Shown here one piece after another: positions 30,841 to 42,201 of a stretch of DNA of 64,000 nucleotides. Under the pieces are notes generated by a model, which ran no database searches, was not told the DNA's origin, and saw only the letters and a list, made by a program, of their open reading frames with translations. The DNA comes from Tardiphaga sp. (lineage in GTDB: Bacteria; Pseudomonadota; Alphaproteobacteria; Rhizobiales; Xanthobacteraceae), in the NCBI RefSeq assembly GCF_028290495.1, contig NZ_JAQGJT010000019.1, forward strand, positions 1-64,000, in the 5' to 3' direction. Made by a program: the position numbers and the translations under genes. The first letter of the stretch is position 1, and each line of letters begins with the position of its first letter.

Positions 30841-32607
30841 TCAGCCGCCGAAGCGACCCAGAAAACCGCGCCAGCCGCCGGCCTGTTGCCCGGCATTCAG
30901 CTCGGCGAATTCGTCGCGGACGTCCTCCTCATCGACCCCGGGATCATCAGGCGCACGCAGGATCGGGATCACCGCCGGTATCGGCTGCGGCTTGCCGGCG
31001 AGATCCGGCCGGGCGCGGAACAACGGCACAGGCGCAGCGGGCGGCGCCGGCCGCGGCGGCTCGATGGCGGGGTCACGCCCGGAATCGACGCCAGACGCTT
31101 CGTCCGCCTTGGCCAAGGGCTCCGAAACGACCGCGGACACCGGGGTGGTCGAAGCCGCCGATCCGGGCTCCGGCACGACTTCAAGGGCATGTCCGGGCTG
31201 GGGCGACGCGACCTCGGCCGGCAACGCCTCCGCGGGGCCGGCCGGGCGCGGCATCGCGCGCGGCGGCGGCGCCAGCACGGTTTCCCGCAGCACGTCGGCT
31301 TCGATGGTCGACATCTTGTCGGACGGCAACGCCGCCAGCGGTGTCTGCCACTGGAACGCATCGATCCGTCCGGTCACCGGCGACACCGGGCGCCAGCGGT
31401 CCGAGACATAGCCATCAGCCGTCCACACCGGGTCATGCCGCGCGCGCACCGCACGGATCGTCCAGGCGCGGGCACGGCCGCTGTCGCCATTCTCGGTGCG
31501 CTCGATTTCGGCCATCAGCATGGCCACGCGCTGCGTCGAATCGGCGGTAAACGGCGCCAGCGCCGCCCGCGCCTTGCCGAATTCCGAGGCGTCGATCGCC
31601 GCGCGGGCGACCGCCAGCGCGCTCTCGATATGGCCGGGGGCCTTGGCCGCCAGCGTCTCAGTCCGCACCAGCCGCTGCCGGGCGGAATCGCCTAGCTTCA
31701 CGTGGGCATAGGCGTCCGCGAGGTCGGGATGCGGCTGTGCCAGCCAGGCGGTCTCGATAATCTTGATGGCGCGGCGGATCTGCTGTGCCTCACTCTGGAA
31801 TTTCGCGGCGAGCACCGCGGCCGGCGCCAGAGTGGGCGCCAGCTTGACGGCCTCTGCGATGCTTTCGCGGGCGAGATCGCGATCGATGTTTTCCAGTTCC
31901 TGGGCGCGCGCCGTCAGCAGCACGCCGCGCTGGCGGCGGAATACGGCGCGGTCGATCAGGCCGGACGACAGGTTGTTGTCGAGGATCGACAGCGCGCCGT
32001 TCCAGTCGCCCTGCGCACAGCGGAAACCGAGCAGCGCCTGCGACGCCCAGGTCGAGCCCGGCGCCAGTTTCAGCGCTTCCTCGGCGATCGTCACGGCCGC
32101 GACCGGATCGTCGCTGCGCTGCGCCTCGATGAACAGGCCGCGCAGGCCAAGCAGCCTGGTGTCCTCACGCTCCGCCATTGCGCGAAATGCGCAGTTGGCG
32201 CCGTCGCGGTCGCCTTCGAGCTGCGCTGATTGCGCCTGCAGCAGCAGCGCCAACGGATCGTTCGAGACCAGCCGGCGCGCCGCATCGGCGTGCTTGCGCG
32301 CGGCGGCGCCGTCGCCGTGGCCGATCGCCAGCAGGCCCTGGGTGACGGCGTGGCGACCGCGCGCATGGCGCTTCTCGCGACGGTTGCGGCGCACCCGCGC
32401 CGGCATCCGCCACGCGCCGCGCAGCAGCGACCACACCAGCATCGCCACGAGGAGGACGAGGCCCAGCACCAGCACGAACACCGGCAGCGAGGTTGCGGCA
32501 CGCCAGCCGCCCCACGACAGCACGACGTCGCCGCTCTGCTCGGCAACCCAGGCCACGCCGGCGGCAGCCAGCGCGATCAACACGAGAAACGAAATGATAC
32601 GCAGCAT
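30841..32607 (-). CDS. hemY: HemY-like TPR membrane protein
   Basis: 588 residues. Two N-terminal membrane helices (about 1-23 and 40-62; MLRIISFLVLIALAAAGVAW and PVFVLVLGLVLLVAML) precede the HemY_N region and TPR repeats, then a Pro/Ala-rich tail. Proteobacterial HemY of this kind is an inner-membrane protein linked to late haem synthesis; it is not the protoporphyrinogen oxidase that shares its name. The ATG at 32607 matches the family start; an upstream frame to 32727 lies within the neighbour. It forms a unit with the Mic60-like gene and hemD. Confidence 0.9.
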   Translation of the reverse strand: MLRIISFLVLIALAAAGVAWVAEQSGDVVLSWGGWRAATSLPVFVLVLGLVLLVAMLVWSLLRGAWRMPARVRRNRREKRHARGRHAVTQGLLAIGHGDGAAARKHADAARRLVSNDPLALLLQAQSAQLEGDRDGANCAFRAMAEREDTRLLGLRGLFIEAQRSDDPVAAVTIAEEALKLAPGSTWASQALLGFRCAQGDWNGALSILDNNLSSGLIDRAVFRRQRGVLLTARAQELENIDRDLARESIAEAVKLAPTLAPAAVLAAKFQSEAQQIRRAIKIIETAWLAQPHPDLADAYAHVKLGDSARQRLVRTETLAAKAPGHIESALAVARAAIDASEFGKARAALAPFTADSTQRVAMLMAEIERTENGDSGRARAWTIRAVRARHDPVWTADGYVSDRWRPVSPVTGRIDAFQWQTPLAALPSDKMSTIEADVLRETVLAPPPRAMPRPAGPAEALPAEVASPQPGHALEVVPEPGSAASTTPVSAVVSEPLAKADEASGVDSGRDPAIEPPRPAPPAAPVPLFRARPDLAGKPQPIPAVIPILRAPDDPGVDEEDVRDEFAELNAGQQAGGWRGFLGRFGG

Positions 32608-32614
32608 TGATTTC

Positions 32615-33814
32615 CTATGGCGCCGGTTTGGAGAGCGCCGCCATCGCATCGGCAGCGAACTGACGGGAAGTGGAAAGCGCCGCATCGCGGGCGTCGACGC
32701 GGTCGAGCCACGGCTGCACGACGGCACGATCCGCCGCCGGCAGGGTCATGAGTTCGCGCTTCGCCTCGGCGAGATCGTTACGCCGCACCGCAGCCGCCGC
32801 GCGCGACGCAATGGCGCTGCGATCATCGCCGGCCGCCGCATCGGTGCGCTCGATGCGTACCAGCCGGGCGGCGCCCGCCTGCAGGCGATCGACGAAGCCG
32901 CCGGTGGTTGCGGCCGGCTCGGCCGCAGGCGCAAGCTTCGGCAACAGCGCCAGCAACTCGCGGCTGAGCGTCGCGGCATTCGGCACGCCGGTCGTGGCAA
33001 AGGCCTCGAGCGGCTTCAGCCGGTTGGCGTCGTCCGCCAGCGGCTTTGCGGCAGCCAGCGCCGCGCCATAGGGCTCACTCTGCCGGACGGTGGTGTCGAG
33101 CAGCGAGGCGGCGACAATGCGGCGCAGGGGTCTGTCATCGGCCGGTTTGGCGCTTTGCTGCGCCGCCTCGGTCTTCAGGGCGCCGGCGGCGCGTTCAACC
33201 TGGCCGAGCCGCTCGGTGATCGGCGACAGATCGACCGCGGCGACGGCTTCGCGCGGTGCGGATTTCAGTTCGACGACGGCAGCATTCGCGCGTTCTGACT
33301 GGGTTTTCGCTGCCGCGAGATCGCCGCGCAGCGCTGCCAGCGATTTCTCCAGTGTATCCAGGCGGGCGGCCATTGCGGGATCGGGCCCGGCGACGGCCGG
33401 CGCTGACGGGGCCGGCGTTGGGGCCGGTTGGGCTTCAACCTTGGCCAAGCGGGCGGACAGCACGTCGAGCGCGGCCGTATCCGGCGGCTGCGGCGCGGGC
33501 TGGCCGGGCCAGCCGGCCAACGAAGCGACCCCGAGCAGCAGCGCCGCGGCCAGCGCGCCCGTCGCCGCGGGAACCAACACGGACGGGCGCTTCTCGCGGG
33601 CGGGCTGCGGCTGATCGGGCAAAACCGGATCGGCAATCGATTCAGCCGCGGTTTCTTCGGGAAGCTCAGCCGATGCGGCCGTTTCTTCGGCGGGTTCGGA
33701 GACCTCCGGGCCAGAGGTCGCGCTGGTTACGTCGGATGCCGGCAGATCGATGGTCGGCGGCGCGCGGCGCGGCCGGTTGGGGTCCTGCGGACCAGTCGTG
33801 CTGTCATCGACCAT
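32615..33814 (-). CDS. Mic60/mitofilin-like inner membrane protein
   Basis: 399 residues: acidic, Pro-rich N-terminus, one membrane helix (about residues 85-105; VLVPAATGALAAALLLGVAS), coiled coil (about 120-200) and a C-terminal mitofilin-type domain. The place between hemD and hemY is the known position of alphaproteobacterial Mic60, the ancestor of the mitochondrial cristae protein, which shapes intracytoplasmic membranes. Gene-order evidence is strong; residue-level similarity is low, as is usual for this family. ATG 33814 is chosen over 33835. Confidence 0.8.
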   Translation of the reverse strand: MVDDSTTGPQDPNRPRRAPPTIDLPASDVTSATSGPEVSEPAEETAASAELPEETAAESIADPVLPDQPQPAREKRPSVLVPAATGALAAALLLGVASLAGWPGQPAPQPPDTAALDVLSARLAKVEAQPAPTPAPSAPAVAGPDPAMAARLDTLEKSLAALRGDLAAAKTQSERANAAVVELKSAPREAVAAVDLSPITERLGQVERAAGALKTEAAQQSAKPADDRPLRRIVAASLLDTTVRQSEPYGAALAAAKPLADDANRLKPLEAFATTGVPNAATLSRELLALLPKLAPAAEPAATTGGFVDRLQAGAARLVRIERTDAAAGDDRSAIASRAAAAVRRNDLAEAKRELMTLPAADRAVVQPWLDRVDARDAALSTSRQFAADAMAALSKPAP

Positions 33815-33867
33815 TGCGCGCGTTCCTCCTGGCAACCGCGAAGCCTTGTCGGATTCGCCGCCCTCTC

Positions 33868-34626
33868 TTAGCGCGATAACGGCGCGATGGCACGGTCCAG
33901 CGCCGCGAACAGGGCAATTTCGTCCGGCGTGGCGGCCAGCAGCACCTGCGTCGCGGCGGCGTCGCGGACGATTCCGGCCACCGCATCGGACAGGCAGACA
34001 TGGGGAACCGCCAGCGCCGAGATCTCGACGCCCGCGACGCGCGCCGCCGCAAAGAAGGCCCGCGCGCTGCGCCGCGAGTAATGCAGCACGGCCTCGATGC
34101 CGCCCGCGGCAAAGCCCTCGGAGACCTCGGCGGGCAGATGCAGGACCGGCACCATCCGGTAGGTGGTGTGGGTGACGACGCTGAAACCGCGCTCGCCGAG
34201 TTCGCCGGCGAGATCGCGGGCGAGGTCCGCCCCCGCCAGATACAGCAGCGGGGCGGATTTCTTGAGTTTCTTCGCCCTGACGCGCTCGACGATGAGGTCG
34301 CGCAGCGCGTTGGCGTCGCCATCGGCAGAGATCACCTTGGTGAAGCCGACCGCGCGCGCGGCCTCCGCCGTGCGCTCGCCGATCGTGTAGAGCGGCAGCT
34401 TCAGCAGGGCTGCCTGCATCGGCTGGCCATCGATCGCGCGCAGCGCATTGGCCGATGTGACGATCACCGCGCCATAGAACGAATCCGCCTCAAACTCGTG
34501 ATCGTCCTGCACCATCACCCGCTCGAACCGCAACATCGGCGCCGACAGCACGTCGAATCCGCGCGCGCGGAGCGCCGCGGCAGTGCTGTCATTGTCGGGC
34601 TGCGGGCGGGTGACGAGAACAGCCAT
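33868..34626 (-). CDS. hemD: Uroporphyrinogen-III synthase
   Basis: 252 residues. It closes and inverts hydroxymethylbilane to uroporphyrinogen III in haem synthesis. The start [20 protein letters not shown] is typical, and the second-domain motifs are seen in [16 protein letters not shown] and [17 protein letters not shown] frame continues upstream to 34851 but would overlap tsaD antisense; ATG 34626 fits the family. It is divergent from tsaD with a 130-base gap that must hold both promoters. Confidence 0.92.
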   Translation of the reverse strand: MAVLVTRPQPDNDSTAAALRARGFDVLSAPMLRFERVMVQDDHEFEADSFYGAVIVTSANALRAIDGQPMQAALLKLPLYTIGERTAEAARAVGFTKVISADGDANALRDLIVERVRAKKLKKSAPLLYLAGADLARDLAGELGERGFSVVTHTTYRMVPVLHLPAEVSEGFAAGGIEAVLHYSRRSARAFFAAARVAGVEISALAVPHVCLSDAVAGIVRDAAATQVLLAATPDEIALFAALDRAIAPLSR

Positions 34627-34756
34627 GCAGGTATGCGCTCCGGGGCGTCGGCAGAGCCGGGGAGATTGCACCGTGCAACCCCGCAATGCTACGCCGGGGC
34701 AGGGAAAGCCCGGTCTGGCGGATTGTGCAAGGATTGAATTTTTGACGAACGAACCG

Positions 34757-35830
34757 ATGCGCGTGCTGGGGATCGAGACGACCTGTGACGAGACCGCTGC
34801 GGCCGTGATCGAACGCCGGGCCGACGGCAGCGGACGCATCCTCTCCAACATCGTGCATTCGCAGATCGCCGACCACGCGCCCTATGGCGGCGTGGTGCCG
34901 GAGATCGCCGCGCGCGCCCATATCGACCTGCTGGACGGCATCATTCGCCGCGCGATGGCTGATGCCGATACGAAATTTGCCGATCTTTCCGCGGTGGCCG
35001 CCGCCGCCGGCCCCGGCCTGATCGGCGGCGTCATCGTCGGCCTCACCACAGCGAAGGCGATCGCGATGGTGCACAATACGCCGCTGATCGCGGTGAACCA
35101 TCTCGAGGCGCACGCACTGACGCCACGGCTGACCGACGCGCTGTCGTTTCCCTATTGCCTGTTCCTGGCGTCGGGCGGCCATACCCAGATCGTCGCCGTG
35201 CTCGGCGTCGGCGACTATGTCCGGCTCGGCACCACCGTCGATGACGCGATGGGCGAGGCTTTCGACAAGGTCGCCAAGATGCTCAGCCTGCCCTATCCCG
35301 GCGGCCCGCAGGTCGAGCGCGCCGCAATGGATGGCGACGCCAAGCGCTTCGCGTTTCCACGCCCTATGCTGGGCCGCCCGGACGCCAACTTCTCGCTGTC
35401 GGGACTGAAGACTGCCGTGCGCAACGAGGCCGGCCGCATCGCGCCGTTGCAGCCGCAGGACGTCAGCGATCTCTGCGCCGGATTCCAGGCCGCCGTGCTC
35501 GACGCCACCGCGGACCGCCTGAGCGTCGGGCTGCGGCTGTTCCACGAACGCTTTGGCGAGCCGCAGGCGCTGGTCGCCGCGGGCGGCGTCGCTTCCAACA
35601 AAGCCATCCGCGGCGCGCTGCTGGAAGTGGCGGCGAAGGCCGGCACCATCCTGATCATGCCGCCGCCGGAACTGTGCACCGACAACGGCGCGATGATCGC
35701 ATGGGCCGGCGCCGAGCGGATGGCGCTTGGCCTGACCGACACGATGGAAGCGGCGCCCCGCGCGCGCTGGCTGCTCGACGCCTCGGCTACAGCGCCCGCC
35801 GGCTACGGCAAGACCCGCGCAGCGTATTAG
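34757..35830 (+). CDS. tsaD: tRNA N6-threonylcarbamoyladenosine synthase subunit TsaD
   Basis: 357 residues. TsaD transfers threonylcarbamoyl to A37 of ANN-decoding tRNAs. It has the ASKHA start [17 protein letters not shown], the iron-binding [11 protein letters not shown] motif, SGGHTQIV, and [13 protein letters not shown] near the C-terminus. A TTG at 34742 is a possible earlier start (adds five residues). It is followed after 11 bases by gpsA. Confidence 0.95.
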   Translation: MRVLGIETTCDETAAAVIERRADGSGRILSNIVHSQIADHAPYGGVVPEIAARAHIDLLDGIIRRAMADADTKFADLSAVAAAAGPGLIGGVIVGLTTAKAIAMVHNTPLIAVNHLEAHALTPRLTDALSFPYCLFLASGGHTQIVAVLGVGDYVRLGTTVDDAMGEAFDKVAKMLSLPYPGGPQVERAAMDGDAKRFAFPRPMLGRPDANFSLSGLKTAVRNEAGRIAPLQPQDVSDLCAGFQAAVLDATADRLSVGLRLFHERFGEPQALVAAGGVASNKAIRGALLEVAAKAGTILIMPPPELCTDNGAMIAWAGAERMALGLTDTMEAAPRARWLLDASATAPAGYGKTRAAY

Positions 35831-35841
35831 GATCGGAGCCA

Positions 35842-36822
35842 ATGGCGAACTACAGTTCAGTGGCGGTGATCGGCGCGGGTGCCTATGGCACGGCGCTGGC
35901 CGATGTCGCCGCGCGCGCGGGGCGCGAGGTCGTGCTCTATGCGCGCTCCGCTTCAGCCGCTGAACAGATGCAGACCACGCGCGACAACCCGCGGCTGCCG
36001 GGCGTAGCGATCGATGCCGCAGTGTTCGTCACCGCCGATCTGGCGCTCGCGGCACGCGCCGATATCATTTTGCTCGCCGTGCCTTCGCAGCAGTTACGCG
36101 CCGCTTTGACCGCGCTGGCGCCGCTGCTGGCCGATGGCAAGCCGGTGGTCGCCTGCGCCAAAGGCATCGAACATGGCACGCACAAGTTCATGACCGAAGT
36201 GATCGAGGACGTCGCGCCCGAAGCGATGGCAGCGATCCTGTCGGGACCGAACTTTGCCGAAGACGTCGCGCGGGGATTACCGACCGCGGTGACATTGGCC
36301 TGCGCCGACGAGGCCGTCGCGATTGATCTCGTGCAGGCCTTGGGCTCCGCGACGTTCCGGCCCTATCACACCACCGACGTGCGCGGCGTCGAGATCGGTG
36401 GCGCCGCCAAGAACGTGCTGGCCATTGCCGCGGGCATCGTCGCCGGCAAGCGGCTCGGCGCCTCCGCGCTGGCGGCGTTGACGACGCGCGGCTTCAGCGA
36501 ATTGCTGCGGCTCGGCCGCGCCTGCGGCGCGCGCAACGAGACGCTGTCGGGATTGTCGGGGCTCGGCGACCTGATCCTGAGCTGCTCCAGCGCGCAGTCG
36601 CGCAACTTTTCGCTCGGCGCGGCGCTCGGCCGCGGCGAGACGCCTCCGCGCGACAAGCTCGCCGAGGGCGAATTCACAGCCCCGGTCCTGGTCGAACTGG
36701 CGGCTTCCAAACATGTCGATATGCCGGTCGCCAATGCCGTCGCCGCTATTCTCAGCGGCGCGGCGACGATCGACCAGGCAATCGAAGGCCTGCTGACGCG
36801 GCCGTTCAAGGCAGAGGGATAG
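35842..36822 (+). CDS. gpsA: NAD(P)-dependent glycerol-3-phosphate dehydrogenase
   Basis: 326 residues. It reduces dihydroxyacetone phosphate to sn-glycerol 3-phosphate for phospholipid synthesis. Rossmann motif [17 protein letters not shown] at the N-terminus, [18 protein letters not shown] in the middle and the catalytic-lysine segment [15 protein letters not shown] are all present. The ATG has a GGAG Shine-Dalgarno sequence. The stop abuts the start of the EVE-domain gene, so the two are co-transcribed. Confidence 0.95.
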   Translation: MANYSSVAVIGAGAYGTALADVAARAGREVVLYARSASAAEQMQTTRDNPRLPGVAIDAAVFVTADLALAARADIILLAVPSQQLRAALTALAPLLADGKPVVACAKGIEHGTHKFMTEVIEDVAPEAMAAILSGPNFAEDVARGLPTAVTLACADEAVAIDLVQALGSATFRPYHTTDVRGVEIGGAAKNVLAIAAGIVAGKRLGASALAALTTRGFSELLRLGRACGARNETLSGLSGLGDLILSCSSAQSRNFSLGAALGRGETPPRDKLAEGEFTAPVLVELAASKHVDMPVANAVAAILSGAATIDQAIEGLLTRPFKAEG

Positions 36823-37236
36823 ATGGCACACTGGCTGGTTAAATCGGAGCCCTCGACCTGGTCGTGGGATCAGCAGGTCGCCAAGGGCGCCAAGGGCGAA
36901 GCTTGGACCGGCGTGCGCAACCACACTGCCAAGCAATACATGATGAAGATGAAGAAGGGCGACCGCGCGTTCTTCTATCATTCCAACGAGGGCAAGGAGA
37001 TCGTCGGGATCGCCGAGATCATCAAGGAGCACTATCCGGACCCGACCGATGAATCCGCAAAGTTCGTATGCGTCGACATCAAGGCCGACAAGCCGCTGAA
37101 GACGCCGGTGACGCTGGCGGCGATCAAGGCCGATCTGCGTTTTTCGGAAATGGCGCTGCTGAAATATTCGCGACTCTCGGTGCAGCCGGTGACATCAGAA
37201 GAATGGAAGATGATCTGCAAGCTCGGCGGATTGTGA
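36823..37236 (+). CDS. EVE domain protein
   Basis: 137 residues, a complete single EVE domain: MAHWLVKSEPSTWSWDQQ, the WTGVRNHTAKQYMM pocket segment and MKKGDRAFFYHSNEGKEIVG. EVE domains are PUA-like and thought to bind modified bases in RNA or DNA; stand-alone bacterial forms have no settled function. Its start follows the gpsA stop directly. The gpsA-EVE order is usual in this group. Confidence 0.92.
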   Translation: MAHWLVKSEPSTWSWDQQVAKGAKGEAWTGVRNHTAKQYMMKMKKGDRAFFYHSNEGKEIVGIAEIIKEHYPDPTDESAKFVCVDIKADKPLKTPVTLAAIKADLRFSEMALLKYSRLSVQPVTSEEWKMICKLGGL

Positions 37237-37267
37237 GCGTGCGATCCCGCACGCTTCATCGTTCAAC

Positions 37268-37948
37268 GTGAGCGCCGCGGACGCGCCCACACTACCGGCC
37301 GCCGGCGATCCGGCCGCCTTCATCATTGCCAATACCCTGTTGCTGCCCGTGCCGCTGGCGCACGAAATCCTGTTGCACGTCGCCTGCGAGGCCGTGCCGC
37401 TGTGGAGCAAGACCGAAGACGAAATCAACGAAATCGGCCTGCCGCCACCGTTCTGGGCCTTTGCCTGGGCGGGCGGTCAGGCGCTGGCCCGCTACATTCT
37501 CGATCGCCCGTTGAGCGTTGCCGGAAAAACCGTCATCGATCTGGCCTCGGGATCGGGCCTGGTCGGCATCGCCGCGATGAAAGCCGGCGCCAGCCGCGTC
37601 ATCGCCTACGACATCGATGGCTTTGCGCGCACGGCGATCCTGCTGAATGCGCGCGAAAACGGCGTGACGATCGAGGCTTGCGGCGATGACCTGTTGGCCG
37701 GAGCCGCAGCGCCGGTGGCCGGGGTTATTCTGGCCGGAGATATTTTCTACGAGCGCGATACCGCACAGCGGGCTTTCGACTTCCTGAGCGCCAAAGCTGC
37801 TCAAGGCGCGAGCGTGCTGATCGGCGATCCCGGCCGCAGCTTCCTGCCAAGGGACAGACTGCGCAAGATTGCCGAATACAGCGTGCCTGTCTCGCGCGAG
37901 CTTGAGGATACCGACATCAAGAAGACTGCGGTGTGGACACTGATTTGA
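37268..37948 (+). CDS. Class I SAM methyltransferase, ETFB lysine methyltransferase-like
   Basis: 226 residues from a GTG start. SAM motif I reads VIDLASGSGLVGIAAMKAG, followed by YDIDGFA and, in place of motif IV, LAGDIFYERD, which resembles the D-x-x-Y/F region of the protein lysine methyltransferases that act on electron-transfer flavoprotein beta (METTL20 family). The start of the fold, PPPFWAFAWAGGQALARYI, agrees. The target is inferred only. The 3' end overlaps the convergent topoisomerase gene by 32 bases. Confidence 0.82.
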   Translation: MSAADAPTLPAAGDPAAFIIANTLLLPVPLAHEILLHVACEAVPLWSKTEDEINEIGLPPPFWAFAWAGGQALARYILDRPLSVAGKTVIDLASGSGLVGIAAMKAGASRVIAYDIDGFARTAILLNARENGVTIEACGDDLLAGAAAPVAGVILAGDIFYERDTAQRAFDFLSAKAAQGASVLIGDPGRSFLPRDRLRKIAEYSVPVSRELEDTDIKKTAVWTLI

Positions 37949-39065
37949 GACGCTCATCATCGCGAGGAGGACTTGCTACCACCTGCGCCAGCAGCTGCTC
38001 GCGCTTCGACTGCGAGCGATAGCCGGTCATTTTTTCCGCAAAGCGTTCCAGAATGCCGTCCTCGAACGCCGTGACGATGGTGTCGTAGACGTAGCTTTTG
38101 CGGCAGATCGCCGGTGTGTTGGACAGCTCATCCGCGGCCGAGCGCACCGCGTCCTGCACCTGCTTCCTGCGACCGCGGACACTTTCGGCGGGCGTGATGC
38201 GCGACAGCGACTCCAGCACGACGGCCGAGGCCATCAACGTGCGAAAGTCTTTCAGCGAGATCTTGAGGCCGGCGATCTCGCGCAGAAACGCGTTCACCGC
38301 CGCAGTATTCACATTGTAAGCGCGCCCGGCCTCGTCCTGATACTGAAACATGCGCCTGCCCGGCACCGTGCGCAGGATGCCGATGGCGCGGACCAGACGG
38401 GCGGCGTCGCATTCCTTGCGCACGGCCTTGCCGCCCTTGGCCTTGAAGGTCAGGATCAGGCAATCGTCCTCCAGCAGCACGTTGGATTTCAACAGCGTGG
38501 TGGCGCCGCGCGTGCCGTTGAGCTTCATGCAGGATTCGTTGCCGGGCCGGATCGCGGTCCGTGCGATCAGCTCGATCACCGCCGACAGCGCGAATTCCCG
38601 GGTCGGCAGTTTGCCGGACAGGTGCATCGACACGCTGCGTCGGATCTTCGGCAACGCCCCCACGAGGCGAGCGAGACGACGCGCCTTGCGCTGCTCGCGC
38701 ACCTTCTCCCAATCGGCGTGGTAGCGATATTGCAGCCGGCCGGCGGCATCGCGGCCGACCGCCTGCAGATGCGAGGCAGGATCGACGGCGTAGCGCACCT
38801 CTTCGTAGGCCGGCGGAACCGCCATCGCGTTCAGCCGCTTGATGGTGCCGGCATGGCGGATCGCGGTGCCGTTGGCGCGAATGAAAGAATAAGACTTGCC
38901 GCGCTTGCGCCGGCGGATCGTCAGTTCGGACTGATCGCCGAGCTTGAGGCCAAGATCACGGGCCAGCGCTTCCACCGTGGCGACCGAGAGCTTGCTGCCT
39001 CGCGCCGCGACGTCAACGGGCGCGGGCCTGCGCCGGGCAGGTGCAAGATTTGGCTGTCCCATCAT
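37917..39065 (-). CDS. DNA topoisomerase IB (poxvirus type)
   Basis: 382 residues. Small bacterial type IB topoisomerase that relaxes supercoils through a 3'-phosphotyrosine. Motifs include YRYHADWEKVREQRK, TAIRPGNESCMKLNGTRGAT with the conserved Arg, KDFRTLMASAVVLESL, and the probable active tyrosine in CRKSYVYDTIV. ATG 39065 (of an ATGATG pair) is used; an open frame to 39239 lacks similarity. Such genes are frequent in rhizobia. Confidence 0.9.
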   Translation of the reverse strand: MMGQPNLAPARRRPAPVDVAARGSKLSVATVEALARDLGLKLGDQSELTIRRRKRGKSYSFIRANGTAIRHAGTIKRLNAMAVPPAYEEVRYAVDPASHLQAVGRDAAGRLQYRYHADWEKVREQRKARRLARLVGALPKIRRSVSMHLSGKLPTREFALSAVIELIARTAIRPGNESCMKLNGTRGATTLLKSNVLLEDDCLILTFKAKGGKAVRKECDAARLVRAIGILRTVPGRRMFQYQDEAGRAYNVNTAAVNAFLREIAGLKISLKDFRTLMASAVVLESLSRITPAESVRGRRKQVQDAVRSAADELSNTPAICRKSYVYDTIVTAFEDGILERFAEKMTGYRSQSKREQLLAQVVASPPRDDERLKSVSTPQSS

Positions 39066-39274
39066 AACGTTACCCGCCTCGCGCGATTTCCTCTCTGTAA
39101 TGCCGATGGCTATGAGTTGGTTCCGGTCGGAATTGTCGACAGCGAGCGGCAGGTCGACAAAAGGCCTAGCCCCGGCCGGCTTGTCCCGGTACCCCCCACA
39201 AGCGCATAATCGCGGGAACAACGAGAACCGGTGCGGCAAATACGCCGCAGCGGTCGCAGATGGTGGAGGGGACG

Positions 39275-41224
<1,950 letters not shown>

Positions 41225-41250
41225 AGGCGACGCACGGCAGATTATCAGCC

Positions 41251-41360
41251 GTCATTACGAGCCCCTGGCGAAATTGGCAGATCCAATTTCGTTGAGCGAA
41301 GCAATCCAGAAATCAAACGAAGACTGGATTGCTTCGTCGCTTCGCTCCCCGCAATGACGT
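41251..41360. repeat. Extragenic palindromic repeat after acs
   Basis: Begins GTCATTACGAGC and ends CGCAATGACGTGG; inner arms AGCGAAGCAATCCAG and CTGGATTGCTTCGTCG pair with each other. Same family as 58594-58677. Further on, CCGCCC/GGGCGG (41440-41455) followed by TTT may be the acs terminator. The rest of the 41225-41612 gap shows nothing else I can name. Confidence 0.7.
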
Positions 41361-41612
41361 GGAGACAGGGCCCTGCATGAGGCCTTTACGCTGGCGTAAT
41401 GGCCGTTCGCGCATCCTCACACAAGTATCAGTCGCCAAGCCGCCCCTCCGGGCGGTTTCGCCGCTTGTGTTGTTTCCAAGTCATTTACTTTGTTCGCGGG
41501 ATTTCCCCTTGATGCGGCCGTTCGGTCGCCGCCCGCTCCAGGTGCTACCGGATGCTTAAGGCTATCGGTTGATAGTTCCGAGGCCGTCGGTACTGGTTCA
41601 TTGGAGAGTTGG

Positions 41613-42128
41613 ATGTCGTTGAAACTCGCTGTCGCGCTAACCGCCACACTCGCAACAGGGACGCTGGCCTCGCATCCGGCGCAAGCCAGCCCAGCGCTCG
41701 TCGGCTTCCACGGCGATTACGCGCCCGGCACCATCGTGGTGAAGACCAGCGAACGCCGGCTTTATCTGGTACTCGAGCAGGGCCAGGCGATGCGCTACCC
41801 GGTCGGCGTCGGCAAGCCCGGCAAGCAGTGGGCCGGCGTCACCAAGATCGACGGCAAGTATCGCGAGCCGGCCTGGGCGCCTCCGGCCGAAGTGAAGCGC
41901 GACAATCCCCGAATTCCCGACGTGATCGCCGGCGGCTCGCCGTCCAACCCGATGGGCGTGGCAGCAATGACGCTGGCCGGCGGTGAATATGCCATTCATG
42001 GCACCAACCGGCCGGGCTCGATCGGCGGCTTCGTCTCTTATGGCTGCGTGCGAATGTACAACGAGGACATCAGCGACCTGTTCGGCCGCGTCCCCGTCGG
42101 CACCCCCGTGGTCGTGACGCAACGCTGA
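41613..42128 (+). CDS. L,D-transpeptidase (YkuD)
   Basis: 171 residues. Signal peptide ([20 protein letters not shown], cut near AQA) and a YkuD domain that forms 3-3 cross-links or anchors proteins in peptidoglycan. The catalytic site reads [20 protein letters not shown]: the histidine and cysteine are in place, with Tyr where many family members have His before GC. GGAGAG lies ahead of the ATG. It stands alone and ends in a bidirectional terminator. Confidence 0.92.
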   Translation: MSLKLAVALTATLATGTLASHPAQASPALVGFHGDYAPGTIVVKTSERRLYLVLEQGQAMRYPVGVGKPGKQWAGVTKIDGKYREPAWAPPAEVKRDNPRIPDVIAGGSPSNPMGVAAMTLAGGEYAIHGTNRPGSIGGFVSYGCVRMYNEDISDLFGRVPVGTPVVVTQR

Positions 42129-42150
42129 GCCGTCCCCTTGCACTTATAAA

Positions 42151-42179
42151 AAAAAGCCGCGCAGATGCGCGGCTTTTTT
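42151..42179. terminator. Bidirectional terminator between ldt and purH
   Basis: AAAAAGCCGCGC at 42151-42162, a 4-base loop, then GCGCGGCTTTTTT at 42167-42179. A-run and T-run flank a perfect GC stem, so it can stop both the L,D-transpeptidase (+) and purH (-) transcripts. Confidence 0.9.
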
Positions 42180-42201
42180 GTCAGTGCGGCAGGTACCGGA
42201 C

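Noticed and set aside
34589-35842. 417-codon minus-strand frame across tsaD
   Set aside because: Shadow of tsaD, which has full TsaD motifs on the plus strand.
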